Of a DNA stretch of 64,000 bases, positions 45,289 through 54,262 are shown piece after piece. How positions within the stretch are numbered: position 1 is the first letter of the stretch; the number at the start of each line of letters is the position of its first letter. The notes beneath the pieces were generated by a model, which was given only the letters and a program-made list of their open reading frames with translations, was not told where the DNA came from and searched no databases. The DNA is from Azospirillum brasilense (GTDB taxonomy: Bacteria > Pseudomonadota > Alphaproteobacteria > Azospirillales > Azospirillaceae), in contig NZ_QOKV01000009.1 of NCBI RefSeq assembly GCF_008365405.1, forward strand, positions 124,001-188,000, read 5' to 3'. The translations under genes and the position numbers were made by a program.

Positions 45289-46209
45289 TCAGGCCACCGC
45301 GGCCGCCGGCAGCCCTTCATAGGTGGTCAGAAGGCGCGACAGTTCGCTTTTCAGCGCCTCGCGCAGCTCCGGCCGCGGCTCGCGCAGCGGCGGCAGCATC
45401 GCCGGGGCGTTCACGCCGATGAGGCCCATCACCGACTTCATCGGGCCGGGGTTGGTCTCGGCGAAGGCGAGGTTCATCATCGGGATGAGGGTGCGGTGGA
45501 CCTCCAGCGCCTCGGCGGTCTTGCCGGACGAGGCGAGGTCGAAGACCAGGCGCCAGGCGCGCGGCAGAAGGTTGGCCGTGACCACGATGCCGCCCTTGGC
45601 CCCGGCGGCCACATGCAGCGGGAACAGCGTGTCCTCGCCGCTCAGCATGGCGAAGGACGGGTCCAGTCCGGCCATCGTGCGCAGGAAGTGGTACATATCG
45701 GTGTTGCAGGCCTTCATGCCGACGATCCGCTCGTGGCGCGACAGCTCGTGCAGGACCTCCGGATCGACGGCGATGCGGGTGCGGTAGGGGATCTCGTAGA
45801 TCAGGATCGGCACCGGCGACTCGTCGGCGTAGCGCAGGAAGTAGTCGCGGATGCCGGCCTGGGTCGGGTTGGTGTAGTAGGGCGTCAGGACCAGCAGGCC
45901 GTCCACGCCGGCCGCCGCGAAGTCGCGGCCCGCGGCCAGGGCGTCGTGATAGCCGGTGTCGAGGACGCCGGCGATGACCGGCTTCTTGCCCGCCATCGCC
46001 TCGACCGTCAGCGCGGCGAAGCGGTTGCGCTCGGCGCGCGCCAGCGCGCCGTACTCGCCGGTGCCGCCCAGCGGAACCACCCCGTCGATCCCCTGGCGGT
46101 TCAGCCAGGAGAACAGCGCCTTCGAGGCCGCCACGTCGATGGTGCCGTCGGCGGTCACCGGCGTCGGGGTGGCGGGCAGAATGCCGCGGAGTTTGGTGGC
46201 GTCGAGCAT
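45289..46209 (-). CDS. DapA/N-acetylneuraminate-lyase family aldolase or dehydratase, 306 aa
   Basis: Schiff-base TIM-barrel enzyme acting on a 2-oxo acid. GGTGE (residues 48-52), Y138, K166 (the Schiff-base lysine in GMKACN) and R143, which binds the 2-oxo carboxylate in DapA, are all present. Length is normal. It could be a 2-keto-3-deoxy-sugar-acid aldolase or dehydratase. It follows the transporter genes by 49 bases. True dihydrodipicolinate synthase is less likely from this context. Confidence 0.9.
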   Translation of the reverse strand: MLDATKLRGILPATPTPVTADGTIDVAASKALFSWLNRQGIDGVVPLGGTGEYGALARAERNRFAALTVEAMAGKKPVIAGVLDTGYHDALAAGRDFAAAGVDGLLVLTPYYTNPTQAGIRDYFLRYADESPVPILIYEIPYRTRIAVDPEVLHELSRHERIVGMKACNTDMYHFLRTMAGLDPSFAMLSGEDTLFPLHVAAGAKGGIVVTANLLPRAWRLVFDLASSGKTAEALEVHRTLIPMMNLAFAETNPGPMKSVMGLIGVNAPAMLPPLREPRPELREALKSELSRLLTTYEGLPAAAVA

Positions 46210-46258
46210 GATGTATCCTTGGAAGTGCGAAGAGGTGGAGCGTCGGTTCCGGTGCGGA

Positions 46259-48043
46259 TCAGGAGGCCAGGCTGCGCCGGCGCAGCCGGTCCGCGGCGTA
46301 GATCAGCACCGCGACGAAGACGAGGAGACCGGTCGACACCGCCGCGATGACGGGGGAGACCTGCAGCGTCACCTCGTCCCAGAACTGCTTGGGCAGGGTG
46401 GCGCTGAGACCGCCCGACGAGAACAGCGAGATGGTCAGCTCGTCGAAGGAGGTGGCGAAGGCGAACAGGAAGGACGACAGCATGCCGGCCCCCAGGATCG
46501 GGAAGGTGACGTGGCGCAGCGCGGCCAGCGGGCGGGCGCCCAGGCTCTGCGCCGCGAGGTCGAGCCGGGTGTCGTAGTTGCGCAGCACCGCCGTCATCGT
46601 CATCACCACATAGGGGACGGCGACGACCGTGTGGCCGATCACCAGACCCAGGATGGTGCCGACCAGTCCCATCTGGGCGAACAGGTAGAACATGCCGACG
46701 GCGATGATCATGCGCGGCACGATCACCGGCGACAGGATGAAGGCCAGCATCGCGCCCTTGCCCCGCATGCGGCTGCGCACCATCAGGAAGGCCGCCGGCA
46801 CGCCGATCGCCATCGACAGCAGGCCGGTGCCGAAGGCCACCACCAGCGAACGGGTCAGCGCCTGCATCCACAGCGGCGACTGGAACAGCTGCTCGTACCA
46901 TTGCAGCGAGAAGCCGGTGGGCGGCCAGGCCAGACCGGCCTCGCCGAAGGACAGCGGGACCATCAGGAAGGCCGGCAGGCTGATCAGCACCAGCATCGTC
47001 CACACCAGCGTCCGCAGGCCGGCGGACGGCATCTCGCCGGTGCCGCGCGGGCGGCGGCGCGGGAAGAGGCCGATGAGCGCATCGCTCGCCGCACCCAGCA
47101 GACCGAGCACCCGGCCGCCCAGCCGCCGCATGGCGGTGTCGCGGTTGTGCGCGGCCCCGGCGGTCTCGCCGGTCAGCGTCGCGAAGCCGAAGACGCGGTC
47201 GTAGAGCACGAACACCGCCAGCACCACCGTCAGCAGCAGCACCGAGATGGCGCCGGCGAGGCCCCAGTTCAGCGTCTGCTGGATCTGGTCGATGATGAGC
47301 TGGGTGATCATCGTCTCGCGCCGCCCGCCGAGCAGGGCCGGCACGATGAAGAAGCCGATGGCCGTCACGAAGACCATGATCGCCGCGGCGGCGACGCCGG
47401 GCAGCGACAGCGGGAAGTAGACGGTCCAGAAGGCGGTGCCGGGGCGCGCGCCGAGCGTGCTGGCGGCGCGCGGCAGGGTGCGGTCGATGTTCTCCATCAC
47501 CGCCAGCATGGTCATCACCGCCAGCGGCAGCATGGCGTGCACCATGCCGACCAGAACCGAGCCGAAGCCGTAGAGCAGGTCAATCGGCCGGTCGATGATG
47601 CCCAGCGACATCAGCGTGCCGTTGATGACGCCGTTGCGGCCGAGGATGATGACCCAGGCGAAGGCGCGCACCAGGAAGCTGGTCCAGAAGGCCAGCAGCA
47701 CCCAGAAGATCAGGCGGCTCTTCGCCGGCCCCTTGGTGACGGAGATCAGGTAGGCGATGGGGTAGGCCCCGGCCACCGCGACCAGCGTCGTCGCCAGCGA
47801 GATCTTCAGCGTGATCCACAGCACGGTGACGTAGAGGCTGGACGAGAAGAGCTGCTGGTAGGGCGCCAGCGTGAAGCCCTGGCCGTTGTAGACGCTGAGC
47901 GCCAGGAGCTGGCCGACCGGGAAGACCAGGAAGACGGTGAGGAGCAGGACGATGGGGGCGCCCATCAGCACCGGCTTGCGCCAGGCCGGCGGGGCGCCGC
48001 GCCGTGGAGCGGCGTGGGTCATGGTCATGATCTGGTCGCTCAT
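46259..48043 (-). CDS. fused ABC transporter permease (PotB-PotC type in one chain), 594 aa
   Basis: Two binding-protein-dependent permease units in a single protein. The first (about residues 20-290) has its EAA-like loop in ASTLGARPGTAFWTVYFPLSLPG. The second (about 330-590) has AAQSLGARPLAALRHVTFPILG. A Pro/Arg-rich linker near residue 310 joins them. PotB and PotC are usually separate; a fused form is seen in some spermidine/putrescine/iron-type systems. It lies 1 base after the ATPase stop. The ligand is a small cation or organic acid; family membership alone does not decide. Confidence 0.92.
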   Translation of the reverse strand: MSDQIMTMTHAAPRRGAPPAWRKPVLMGAPIVLLLTVFLVFPVGQLLALSVYNGQGFTLAPYQQLFSSSLYVTVLWITLKISLATTLVAVAGAYPIAYLISVTKGPAKSRLIFWVLLAFWTSFLVRAFAWVIILGRNGVINGTLMSLGIIDRPIDLLYGFGSVLVGMVHAMLPLAVMTMLAVMENIDRTLPRAASTLGARPGTAFWTVYFPLSLPGVAAAAIMVFVTAIGFFIVPALLGGRRETMITQLIIDQIQQTLNWGLAGAISVLLLTVVLAVFVLYDRVFGFATLTGETAGAAHNRDTAMRRLGGRVLGLLGAASDALIGLFPRRRPRGTGEMPSAGLRTLVWTMLVLISLPAFLMVPLSFGEAGLAWPPTGFSLQWYEQLFQSPLWMQALTRSLVVAFGTGLLSMAIGVPAAFLMVRSRMRGKGAMLAFILSPVIVPRMIIAVGMFYLFAQMGLVGTILGLVIGHTVVAVPYVVMTMTAVLRNYDTRLDLAAQSLGARPLAALRHVTFPILGAGMLSSFLFAFATSFDELTISLFSSGGLSATLPKQFWDEVTLQVSPVIAAVSTGLLVFVAVLIYAADRLRRRSLAS

Positions 48044-48044
48044 G

Positions 48045-49178
48045 TCAGGCCGCCTTGGCCGTGGTTGCGGGCATGGCGGCCGGGCCGCGGTCCGCGATCA
48101 CCACGGCGTCGCGGCTGTCCCAGGACAGCCCCAGCACGTCGTCGATGCGGATCGCCTCGGCCTCGTTGCGGGTGGCGAAGGCGGCGACCAGCGGCGGCAG
48201 GGCGTCGTCGAGCGGCTGCATGTAGACCTTGGTCAGGCTGCCGGTGACCATCACGTCGGACACCCGGCCCATCACGCCCGAAGCACTGTTGTCCGACGGA
48301 CGGGCGATGGTCAGGTTCTGCGGGCGCACCATCACCCGCACCGGGGTGCCCGGCGGCAGGTCCTGGCCGTTGGCCAGCGCGCGGCCCGGAATACCGGTGC
48401 TGCCAAGCCGGATCTCCGCCTCGTCGCCCATCCGCGGCCCCAGCGAGGCCGGCAGCAGGTTGGACTCGCCGAGGAAGTCGGCGACGAACAGCGTGCGCGG
48501 GCGGAAATAGAGGTCGGCCGGCGTGCCCAGCTGCTCGATGCGGCCGGCGTTCATCAGGCAGATGCGATCGGACATCGTCATCGCCTCTTCCTGGTCGTGG
48601 GTGACGTAGACGACCGTGGTGCCCAGCTCGCGGTGCAGATGCTTGATCTCGAGCTGCATGTGCTCGCGCAGCTTTTTGTCGAGGGCGCCCAGCGGCTCGT
48701 CCATCAGGATGATCGACGGCTTGTAGACCATGCAGCGGGCCAGCGCGACGCGCTGCTGCTGGCCGCCCGACAGCTCGCGCGGGTAGCGCCCGGCGATGTG
48801 CGGCAGATGGACCATCTCCAGCGCCTCGCGGGCGCGCTTCTTCGCCTCGGCTTCCGGGATCTTCCGCATCCTCAGCGGGAAGGCGATGTTCTCGGCGATC
48901 GTCATGTGCGGGAACAGGGCGTAGTTCTGGAAGACCACGCCGATGTCGCGCTCGTAGGGTGGGGCGTAGGTCACGTCCTGCGCGCCGATGCGCACGATTC
49001 CTTCGTCGGGCGGAACCAGCCCGGCGAGCAGACTGAGCAGCGTCGTCTTGCCCGAGCCCGACGGGCCGAGCAGGGTCAGGAATTCACCGTCGGCGACCAC
49101 GAGATCCGTGGGGGCGAGCGCCACGAAATCGCCGTAGCGCTTGGCGAGGCCCTGGACGGTTAGGCTGGACGACGACAT
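48045..49178 (-). CDS. ABC transporter ATPase, PotA type, 377 aa
   Basis: Polyamine/iron-type ATPase with Walker A GPSGSGKTT near residue 40, signature LSGGQQQRV near 138, Walker B IILMDEPLGALD near 158, and a C-terminal TOBE domain from about 290. It powers the fused permease downstream and follows the binding-protein gene by 118 bases that hold strong stem-loops. Confidence 0.94.
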   Translation of the reverse strand: MSSSSLTVQGLAKRYGDFVALAPTDLVVADGEFLTLLGPSGSGKTTLLSLLAGLVPPDEGIVRIGAQDVTYAPPYERDIGVVFQNYALFPHMTIAENIAFPLRMRKIPEAEAKKRAREALEMVHLPHIAGRYPRELSGGQQQRVALARCMVYKPSIILMDEPLGALDKKLREHMQLEIKHLHRELGTTVVYVTHDQEEAMTMSDRICLMNAGRIEQLGTPADLYFRPRTLFVADFLGESNLLPASLGPRMGDEAEIRLGSTGIPGRALANGQDLPPGTPVRVMVRPQNLTIARPSDNSASGVMGRVSDVMVTGSLTKVYMQPLDDALPPLVAAFATRNEAEAIRIDDVLGLSWDSRDAVVIADRGPAAMPATTAKAA

Positions 49179-49225
49179 GGCAGGTCTCCTCGCGTCGAAA
49201 AGAAAGTGGGGAAAAATGCGGGAGC

Positions 49226-49291
49226 CCCGCGACCGGTCCCGTCCTGCGGGCGGGTCCGGTCGCGGGTCCTCAGTCGGGACGTGACGTCCCG
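49226..49291 (-). other. stem-loops after the polyamine-type binding-protein gene
   Basis: Two perfect hairpins. CGGGACGT-G-ACGTCCCG spans 49275-49291, 6 bases after the binding-protein stop. CCCGCGACCGG/CCGGTCGCGGG has arms 49226-49236 and 49256-49266. No U-run follows. They lie between the binding-protein gene and the ATPase gene. Confidence 0.8.
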
Positions 49292-49296
49292 TCGCC

Positions 49297-50379
49297 TCAG
49301 CTCAGCAGCCAGGCGTTGTAGCGCTCGAGCGCCTTCTGCTGGTTGTCCAGCCAGAACTGCGCGTTGATCTTGACGCCCTTCTCGATGTTCGCCGGGAAGG
49401 TCGGGCAGTTGGGGGCGACCGCCGGATCGATGTGCTTGAAGGCGTCGGGCATGGTGACGCCGGCCGGGAAGTACTTCACCAGCTCGGCCTGCCGCTTCGG
49501 GTCGCAGGTGAACTTGATGAACTGGCGGCAGGCGTCGGCGTTCGGGGTGCCGGCCAGGATGGCCCAGTTGTCGAGGCCCCAGATGTTCTGGTCCCAGACG
49601 ATGCCGACCGGAGCGCCGGCGGCGATCGCCGCCTGCGGGCGCGACACCCAGGTCGGGACGAGATCGACCTCGCCGGAGATCAGCATCTGCTCGACCTGCG
49701 CGCCGCTGGTCCAGAAGATCGGAATGTCCTTCTTGATTCGGTCCAGCGCCTTGAAGGCGCGGTCGAAGTCGCAGGGATAGACCTCGCCGGTGGGCACGCC
49801 GTCGGCCATCAGCGCCTGCTCGATGGTGTCGAAGGGATGCTTGCGCAGGGCGCGGCGGCCGGAGACTCCGGCGACGTCGTAGAAATCCTTCCAGGAGGCC
49901 GGCGCCTTGCGGCCCTTGAAGGCGTCGGTGCGGTAGGCCAGCACGGTGGTGTAGACGTTGGTGCCGACGCCGTACTCCGACATGTACTGCTTGGGAATGC
50001 CGGCGACCGCCGGATCGTTCTCCAGCCCGTGCTTCTCCAGCATCGGCTTGTCGCCGCTCGTCAGCATGAGGATGGCCGGTTCGCTGATCTTGGCCATGTC
50101 CCAGGTGTAGGACTTCGCCTCGACCATCGAGCGGATCTGGGCGGTCGGCTCGGCGTTGGCCTGGACGCCGACGACCTCGATGCCGGTCGCCGCGGTGAAG
50201 GGCTTGTAGAAGACCTCGCCGTAGGCCTTGGTGTAGATGCCGCCGTCGTCGCGCACGACGATGCGCTTGTTCTGCGCGCGGGCCGGGCTCCAGATCGCCG
50301 GCATGGCGAGCGCCGCGGTGCCGGCGGCGCCGGCTTTCAGCAGGGTGCGGCGGGACCAGCCGGATTGACGTGTGCTCAT
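49297..50379 (-). CDS. periplasmic binding protein of the polyamine-type ABC transporter (PotD-like), 360 aa
   Basis: Extracellular solute-binding protein, family 1/PotD-like. A twin-arginine signal (SRRTLLKAGAAG, cleavage near SPARAQ) is present, as is common for this group. Core stretches include IVVRDDGGIYTKAYGEVFYKPF and WDQNIWGLDNWAILAGT. The rich aromatic content (several Trp and Tyr) fits a cation-pi or amine ligand but does not prove it. It follows the FAD dehydrogenase gene by 57 bases. Confidence 0.92.
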   Translation of the reverse strand: MSTRQSGWSRRTLLKAGAAGTAALAMPAIWSPARAQNKRIVVRDDGGIYTKAYGEVFYKPFTAATGIEVVGVQANAEPTAQIRSMVEAKSYTWDMAKISEPAILMLTSGDKPMLEKHGLENDPAVAGIPKQYMSEYGVGTNVYTTVLAYRTDAFKGRKAPASWKDFYDVAGVSGRRALRKHPFDTIEQALMADGVPTGEVYPCDFDRAFKALDRIKKDIPIFWTSGAQVEQMLISGEVDLVPTWVSRPQAAIAAGAPVGIVWDQNIWGLDNWAILAGTPNADACRQFIKFTCDPKRQAELVKYFPAGVTMPDAFKHIDPAVAPNCPTFPANIEKGVKINAQFWLDNQQKALERYNAWLLS

Positions 50380-50436
50380 GTCGGAACTCCTCAGGATGGG
50401 CCGGGACGGCGGATGGGCGGGGGAGGATGGAAAAAA

Positions 50437-51864
50437 TCAGCCGGGCGGCAGGAGCCGTCCGGGATTGAGGATGTTCTGCGGGTCGAGCGCCCGCTTGACG
50501 GCGCGCATCAGCGCCAGCTCCGCCGGCGGCTTGTAGCGGGCCATCTCGGCGAGCTGGACGCGGCCGACCCCGTGCTCGGCGCTGAAGGTGCCCTTGAGCC
50601 GGGCGGCCTCGTCGTTGACGGCGTGGCGCAGCGCGGCGGCGAGCGCGTCGCGGTCGCCCGATCCGGCGGCCTCCCAGGCGTCGAAGGTGAAGAAGGGGAT
50701 GAAATGGACGTTGCCGTCGCCGAGATGGGCGACCACGATCACCGGCAGATCGGGCACCAGGGCGCGCACCGCCGCGGTCGCCGACGCGATGAAGGCGGGC
50801 ACCGCCGACAGCGGCACCGCGCAGTCGGTGGTCAGGCCGACGCCGGCCTTCTTGTTGGCCTCCGACACGCTGTGGCGGATCTCCCACATGGCGTGGCGCT
50901 GCGCCTCGCTGGAGGCCAGCGCGGCGTCGCTCAGCAGGCCGTCGGCGAAGGCGTCCTCCAGGATCGCCTGCAGTTCGTCGTCGAGCGCCTCGCCGGAGCC
51001 GTTGTCCGACAGCTCGATCAGGACGTGCCAGTCGGCCGCGCTCTCGATCGGGCTGCGGCGGCCGGGGACGTTGCCGATCACGAGGTCGAGCTGCAGGCGG
51101 TTGATCATCTCGAAGGCGGACAGCCGGGCCGCGCTGCGCGCCTGGACGCGGGTCAGCAGGGTCAGAGCGTCCTCCGGCGACGCCATGCCGACCCAGGCCA
51201 CCGCGTGGCGCGTCGGCAGTGGGTGCAGCTTCAGCGTCGCCGCGGTGATGATGCCGAGGGTGCCTTCCGAACCGATGAACAGGTGCTTCAGGTCGTAGCC
51301 GGTGTTGTTCTTGCGCAGGCCGTAGAGGCCCGACCAGACGGTGCCGTCGGCCAGCACGACCTCCAGCCCCAGCACGTTCTCGCGGGTGTTGCCGTAGCGC
51401 AGGACCGACGTGCCGCCGGCGTTGGTGGCGATGGTGCCGCCGATCTGGCAGGAGCCCTCGGCGCCCAGGCTGACCGGGTAGAGCCGGCCGGCCGCGGCGG
51501 CGGCCTCCTGCACGGTGGCGAGGACGCAGCCGGCCTCGACCTCCATGGTGTTGTTCACCGGGTCGATGGCGCGGACCGCGCGCATGCGGGTGAGGCTGAG
51601 GATGACCGGGGCGGGTCCCGTTTCCGACGGAACGGCGCCGCCGCACAGGCTGGTGTTGCCGCCCTGCGGCAGGACCGGCACGCCGTGTTTGGTGCAGCAG
51701 CGCACCACGTCGGCCACCTGTTCGGCGTTGGCGGGGCGCGCGAGGCAGAGCGCCGGGCCGCGGTAGCGCCCGCGCCAATCCTCGGTCACGGCGTCCAGAT
51801 CGGCGGGGTCGGTCAGGACGGCGTCGGCGCCGATCAGGCTCGTCAGTTCAGCGATCACGTCCAC
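50437..51864 (-). CDS. FAD-binding 2-hydroxyacid dehydrogenase (GlcD/D-LDH type), 475 aa
   Basis: Flavoprotein of the VAO/PCMH fold that oxidises a D-2-hydroxy acid. The PP-loop region VLPQGGNTSLCGG is near residue 70 and a second FAD stretch (GAEGSCQIGGTIATNAGGT) near 135. The C-terminal cap has the metal-ligand His residues of VVAHLGDGNVHF and the SAEHGVG motif. Start: the ATG at 51888 overlaps the predicted -10 box, so I chose GTG 51864, with AAGGAG 7 bases upstream. It is the first gene of its operon. Confidence 0.9.
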   Translation of the reverse strand: MDVIAELTSLIGADAVLTDPADLDAVTEDWRGRYRGPALCLARPANAEQVADVVRCCTKHGVPVLPQGGNTSLCGGAVPSETGPAPVILSLTRMRAVRAIDPVNNTMEVEAGCVLATVQEAAAAAGRLYPVSLGAEGSCQIGGTIATNAGGTSVLRYGNTRENVLGLEVVLADGTVWSGLYGLRKNNTGYDLKHLFIGSEGTLGIITAATLKLHPLPTRHAVAWVGMASPEDALTLLTRVQARSAARLSAFEMINRLQLDLVIGNVPGRRSPIESAADWHVLIELSDNGSGEALDDELQAILEDAFADGLLSDAALASSEAQRHAMWEIRHSVSEANKKAGVGLTTDCAVPLSAVPAFIASATAAVRALVPDLPVIVVAHLGDGNVHFIPFFTFDAWEAAGSGDRDALAAALRHAVNDEAARLKGTFSAEHGVGRVQLAEMARYKPPAELALMRAVKRALDPQNILNPGRLLPPG

Positions 51865-51886
51865 CCGCGATCTCCTTGATCTATCC

Positions 51887-51915
51887 ATTATTCAATCGCA
51901 ATGCGATTGCATCAA
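51887..51915 (-). promoter_or_regulatory. promoter with a 17-bp palindrome filling its spacer
   Basis: On the minus strand: -35 TTGATG, then a 17-base spacer that is exactly the inverted repeat CAATCGCATTGCGATTG, then -10 AATAAT. A protein bound to the palindrome would block polymerase, so repression is likely. The operon's terminal IclR gene is the obvious candidate regulator. The promoter also decides the start of the dehydrogenase gene. The remainder of 51916-52077 is AT-rich at first and shows no gene. Confidence 0.75.
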
Positions 51916-52077
51916 CTGGAATATGATAACTTGAGTTTTGTACTCCAACAAACCTCTTTTTGCGGAGCGTGCGAATTTTCGGCGCGCGGAAGCGTCGGTG
52001 CCGGGCACTGTCCGGTGCGGAGTGATGGGTGGATGGTCCTTTCACCGTCTCGAAATGGCGGTGAGCCGATGCGGTCT

Positions 52078-52680
52078 TTACGCCCAGGCCCGGCTGTCCC
52101 TGACCACCACGGCGAAGCGGTCGGCTAGGGCGGCGAGGTTGGCGCGGTGAAGAACGTCGGCCGGGATCACGCCGCCGGCCCCGTCGGGAAGGTCGCGGGT
52201 GGCGCTGGCCGTGTCCACGACCGTGGTCCGCCAGCCGAGGTCGAGGGCGGCGCGCACCGTGCTGCTGACGCACATGTGGGTCTGGAAGCCGGCGACGATC
52301 AACTCCTTGCGGCCGGTGGCGCGGATGAGGGCGTCGAGGTCGGTCCCGGCGAAGGCGTTGGGCCGGTGCTTCGCCACCACCGTCTCGCCGTCCAGCGGGC
52401 TCAGCGGGGCGACGATGCCGGACAGCGGGCTTTCCGGGTTGAACAGGGGGCCACCCGGCTTGCCGTGGTGGACGACATGGAAGACCGGGAGGCCGGCCTT
52501 GCGCGCCCGCTCCAGCAGACGCGCGGCCTCGGCCACCGCGGCTTCCATCCCGACCAGGGGAAGGGCGCCCTCGGTGTATTCGCGTTGGGCGTCGATCAGC
52601 ACCAGCGCCGCGGAGTCGAGGGGGCTCGGCGTGGCAGGGGCTCCGGCGAGGGCGAGAAGGGTCTTCGGGGTGGCGCTCAT
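52078..52680 (-). CDS. isochorismatase-family cysteine hydrolase, 200 aa
   Basis: Cysteine hydrolase of the isochorismatase/nicotinamidase fold. The triad is complete: D30 (LIDAQREY), K104 (AKHRPNAF) and C137 (THMCVSST). Members hydrolyse amides or N-carbamoyl compounds. The start at 52680 (MSATPK) is favoured; an ATG at 52761 would add 27 unconserved residues. It is divergent from the LysR gene, which probably controls it. Confidence 0.9.
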   Translation of the reverse strand: MSATPKTLLALAGAPATPSPLDSAALVLIDAQREYTEGALPLVGMEAAVAEAARLLERARKAGLPVFHVVHHGKPGGPLFNPESPLSGIVAPLSPLDGETVVAKHRPNAFAGTDLDALIRATGRKELIVAGFQTHMCVSSTVRAALDLGWRTTVVDTASATRDLPDGAGGVIPADVLHRANLAALADRFAVVVRDSRAWA

Positions 52681-52762
52681 GGCGAATGCGGCTCCGGATG
52701 AGAGGGTGCGGCGCCCACAGTGCTCTGTGTATTTTTGGACGGAAATTCGATAGGTTTGCACG

Positions 52763-53653
52763 ATGACTGTTCATAAGCAGACAGCCACCCTGAACTGGGA
52801 CGATCTGCGGGTTTTCCTGGAACTGGCCCGCACCGGCAGTTTGTCGGCGGCGGCGCGCGCGTTGCGGATCAGCCACGCGACGGTCGGACGCCGGGTCGCT
52901 GCGTTGGAAGAGGGGTTGGGCTGCGGCCTGGTGGAACGGCGGGCCGACGGCTACAGCCTGACCTTGGACGGGGAAGCGGTCTTCGCGCTGGCCGACGGGA
53001 TGGACGAGCGGGCGCTGGCCATTCTGCGTCAGGTCTCGAGCCGCGGCGGGCGGGAGGCCGGACTGACCGGCACCGTCCGGCTGACCACCACCCAGGCGCT
53101 GGCCGACCGTTTCCTGATGCCGCGGCTGGGGCCGTTCCGCGCCCGCCACCCTGGAATCGACCTGGAGGTGACGGTGGACAACCGCTCGCTCAGCCTCGCG
53201 CGGCGGGAAGCCGACATCGCCATCCGGCTCGCCCGCCCGCAGCGCGGCGACCTGATCGCGCGGCGGCTCGCCGCCATCCGTTATGGCCTGTTCGCGGTGG
53301 TGGGGGCGCCCGACGCGATGATTGGCTACGACGAGGCGCTGGCCGACCTGCCGGAAGCGGTCTGGCTGGCCCGCCACACGGCCGGCCGCCGCGTCGCCCT
53401 CCGTTCCAACAGCTTGCAGACCCAGCTTGCGGCGGCGAAGGCGGGTTTCGGAGTGGCCCTGCTGCCGTTCTGGCTGGTGGCGGGGGAGCCGAACTTGCGG
53501 CCGGTACCCTGCGCGGCGCCGCCGCTGGAGCGCGAGGCGTGGCTGGTGCTGCACCCGGATTTGCGGGATGTGCCAAGGATCCGGGCGTTGATTGAGCATC
53601 TGGTCGCGCTGTTCGCCGCGGAGTTCGCCGCCGACCGCTTGGCAATGGGCTGA
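52763..53653 (+). CDS. LysR-family transcriptional regulator, 296 aa
   Basis: The LysR helix-turn-helix is at residues 10-70 (LRVFLELARTGSLSAAARALRISHATVGRRV). A periplasmic-binding-like effector domain follows (GTVRLTTTQALADRFLMP). It is divergent from the isochorismatase-family gene with an 82-base gap, the usual LysR arrangement. No clear ribosome site is seen before the ATG. Confidence 0.92.
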   Translation: MTVHKQTATLNWDDLRVFLELARTGSLSAAARALRISHATVGRRVAALEEGLGCGLVERRADGYSLTLDGEAVFALADGMDERALAILRQVSSRGGREAGLTGTVRLTTTQALADRFLMPRLGPFRARHPGIDLEVTVDNRSLSLARREADIAIRLARPQRGDLIARRLAAIRYGLFAVVGAPDAMIGYDEALADLPEAVWLARHTAGRRVALRSNSLQTQLAAAKAGFGVALLPFWLVAGEPNLRPVPCAAPPLEREAWLVLHPDLRDVPRIRALIEHLVALFAAEFAADRLAMG

Positions 53654-54262
53654 GGGGCCGCGAACATTCAGCGGATCGAGTTCTGAGCGCTGTCCAGGAT
53701 CAGCCGGCCGCCGGTGCGAGGCAAGGCAGGGGGTTTTTTCTCGGCAAAATGCCAGCCAGGGGCGACGCGCGCTCTTGACGTCGAGCAAAAAACCTATTTT
53801 CCTATATGAAATTATTTTTTGTACAAATGAAGAATGTTGTTGGCGGGGCCGCATCCGTTTGAACGCCGCGCCTCGTCTTTTCCTTTTTGAACAGGAAACT
53901 CGGCATGAAGGCTTCGGATGACCTCCAATGGATGTTGATCGCGTCGCTCAGCCCGTCTTGCGCTCTGCCCTTGCCACTTCCGCATGACATTCTGGACGGT
54001 GCGCCGGACCAGACGTGCAGGGATGATTTGCCGCTCAGTCACCGGCTGGCTCTGGGGGCAGGCGTCGCAATGGCGATCCTGCCGGTTTTGCTGGCCACCT
54101 TCGCCTGACCTGCCGCCATGCCCGCCGACGTCCGGCGCGTCATCCGTGGTGGGGCGGACGTTGCGTAAACTTCAATGTTCGGTGGACTCCAACATTCGGG
54201 TGACACTCGGTGCGGCTCAGCAGTGGAGCGAGGCTTCGCCGTCCGTCGTGGGGGAGGGGGCG
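53654..54262. other. 609-base poorly coding, AT-enriched interval
   Basis: Mostly non-coding. An AT-rich island around 53775-53850 contains a TTGACG -35-like box and long A/T runs. The only plausible gene is the small ORF at 53905-54108. I see no RNA gene, hairpin terminator or mobile element here. Confidence 0.5.
53905..54108 (+). CDS. possible small membrane-associated protein, 67 aa
   Basis: A short ORF with AGGAAA about 7 bases before its ATG and a mainly G/C third codon position. The predicted product is polar in the middle and ends in a hydrophobic stretch (LALGAGVAMAILPVLLATFA) that could be one transmembrane helix. It follows the AT-rich island with a possible -35 box. I do not recognise it; it may be spurious. 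Confidence 0.3.
   Translation: MKASDDLQWMLIASLSPSCALPLPLPHDILDGAPDQTCRDDLPLSHRLALGAGVAMAILPVLLATFA

Noticed and set aside
51865..51888. ATG 51888 as the start of the FAD dehydrogenase
   Set aside because: It overlaps the predicted -10 box and has no ribosome site, while GTG 51864 has AAGGAG at proper spacing.
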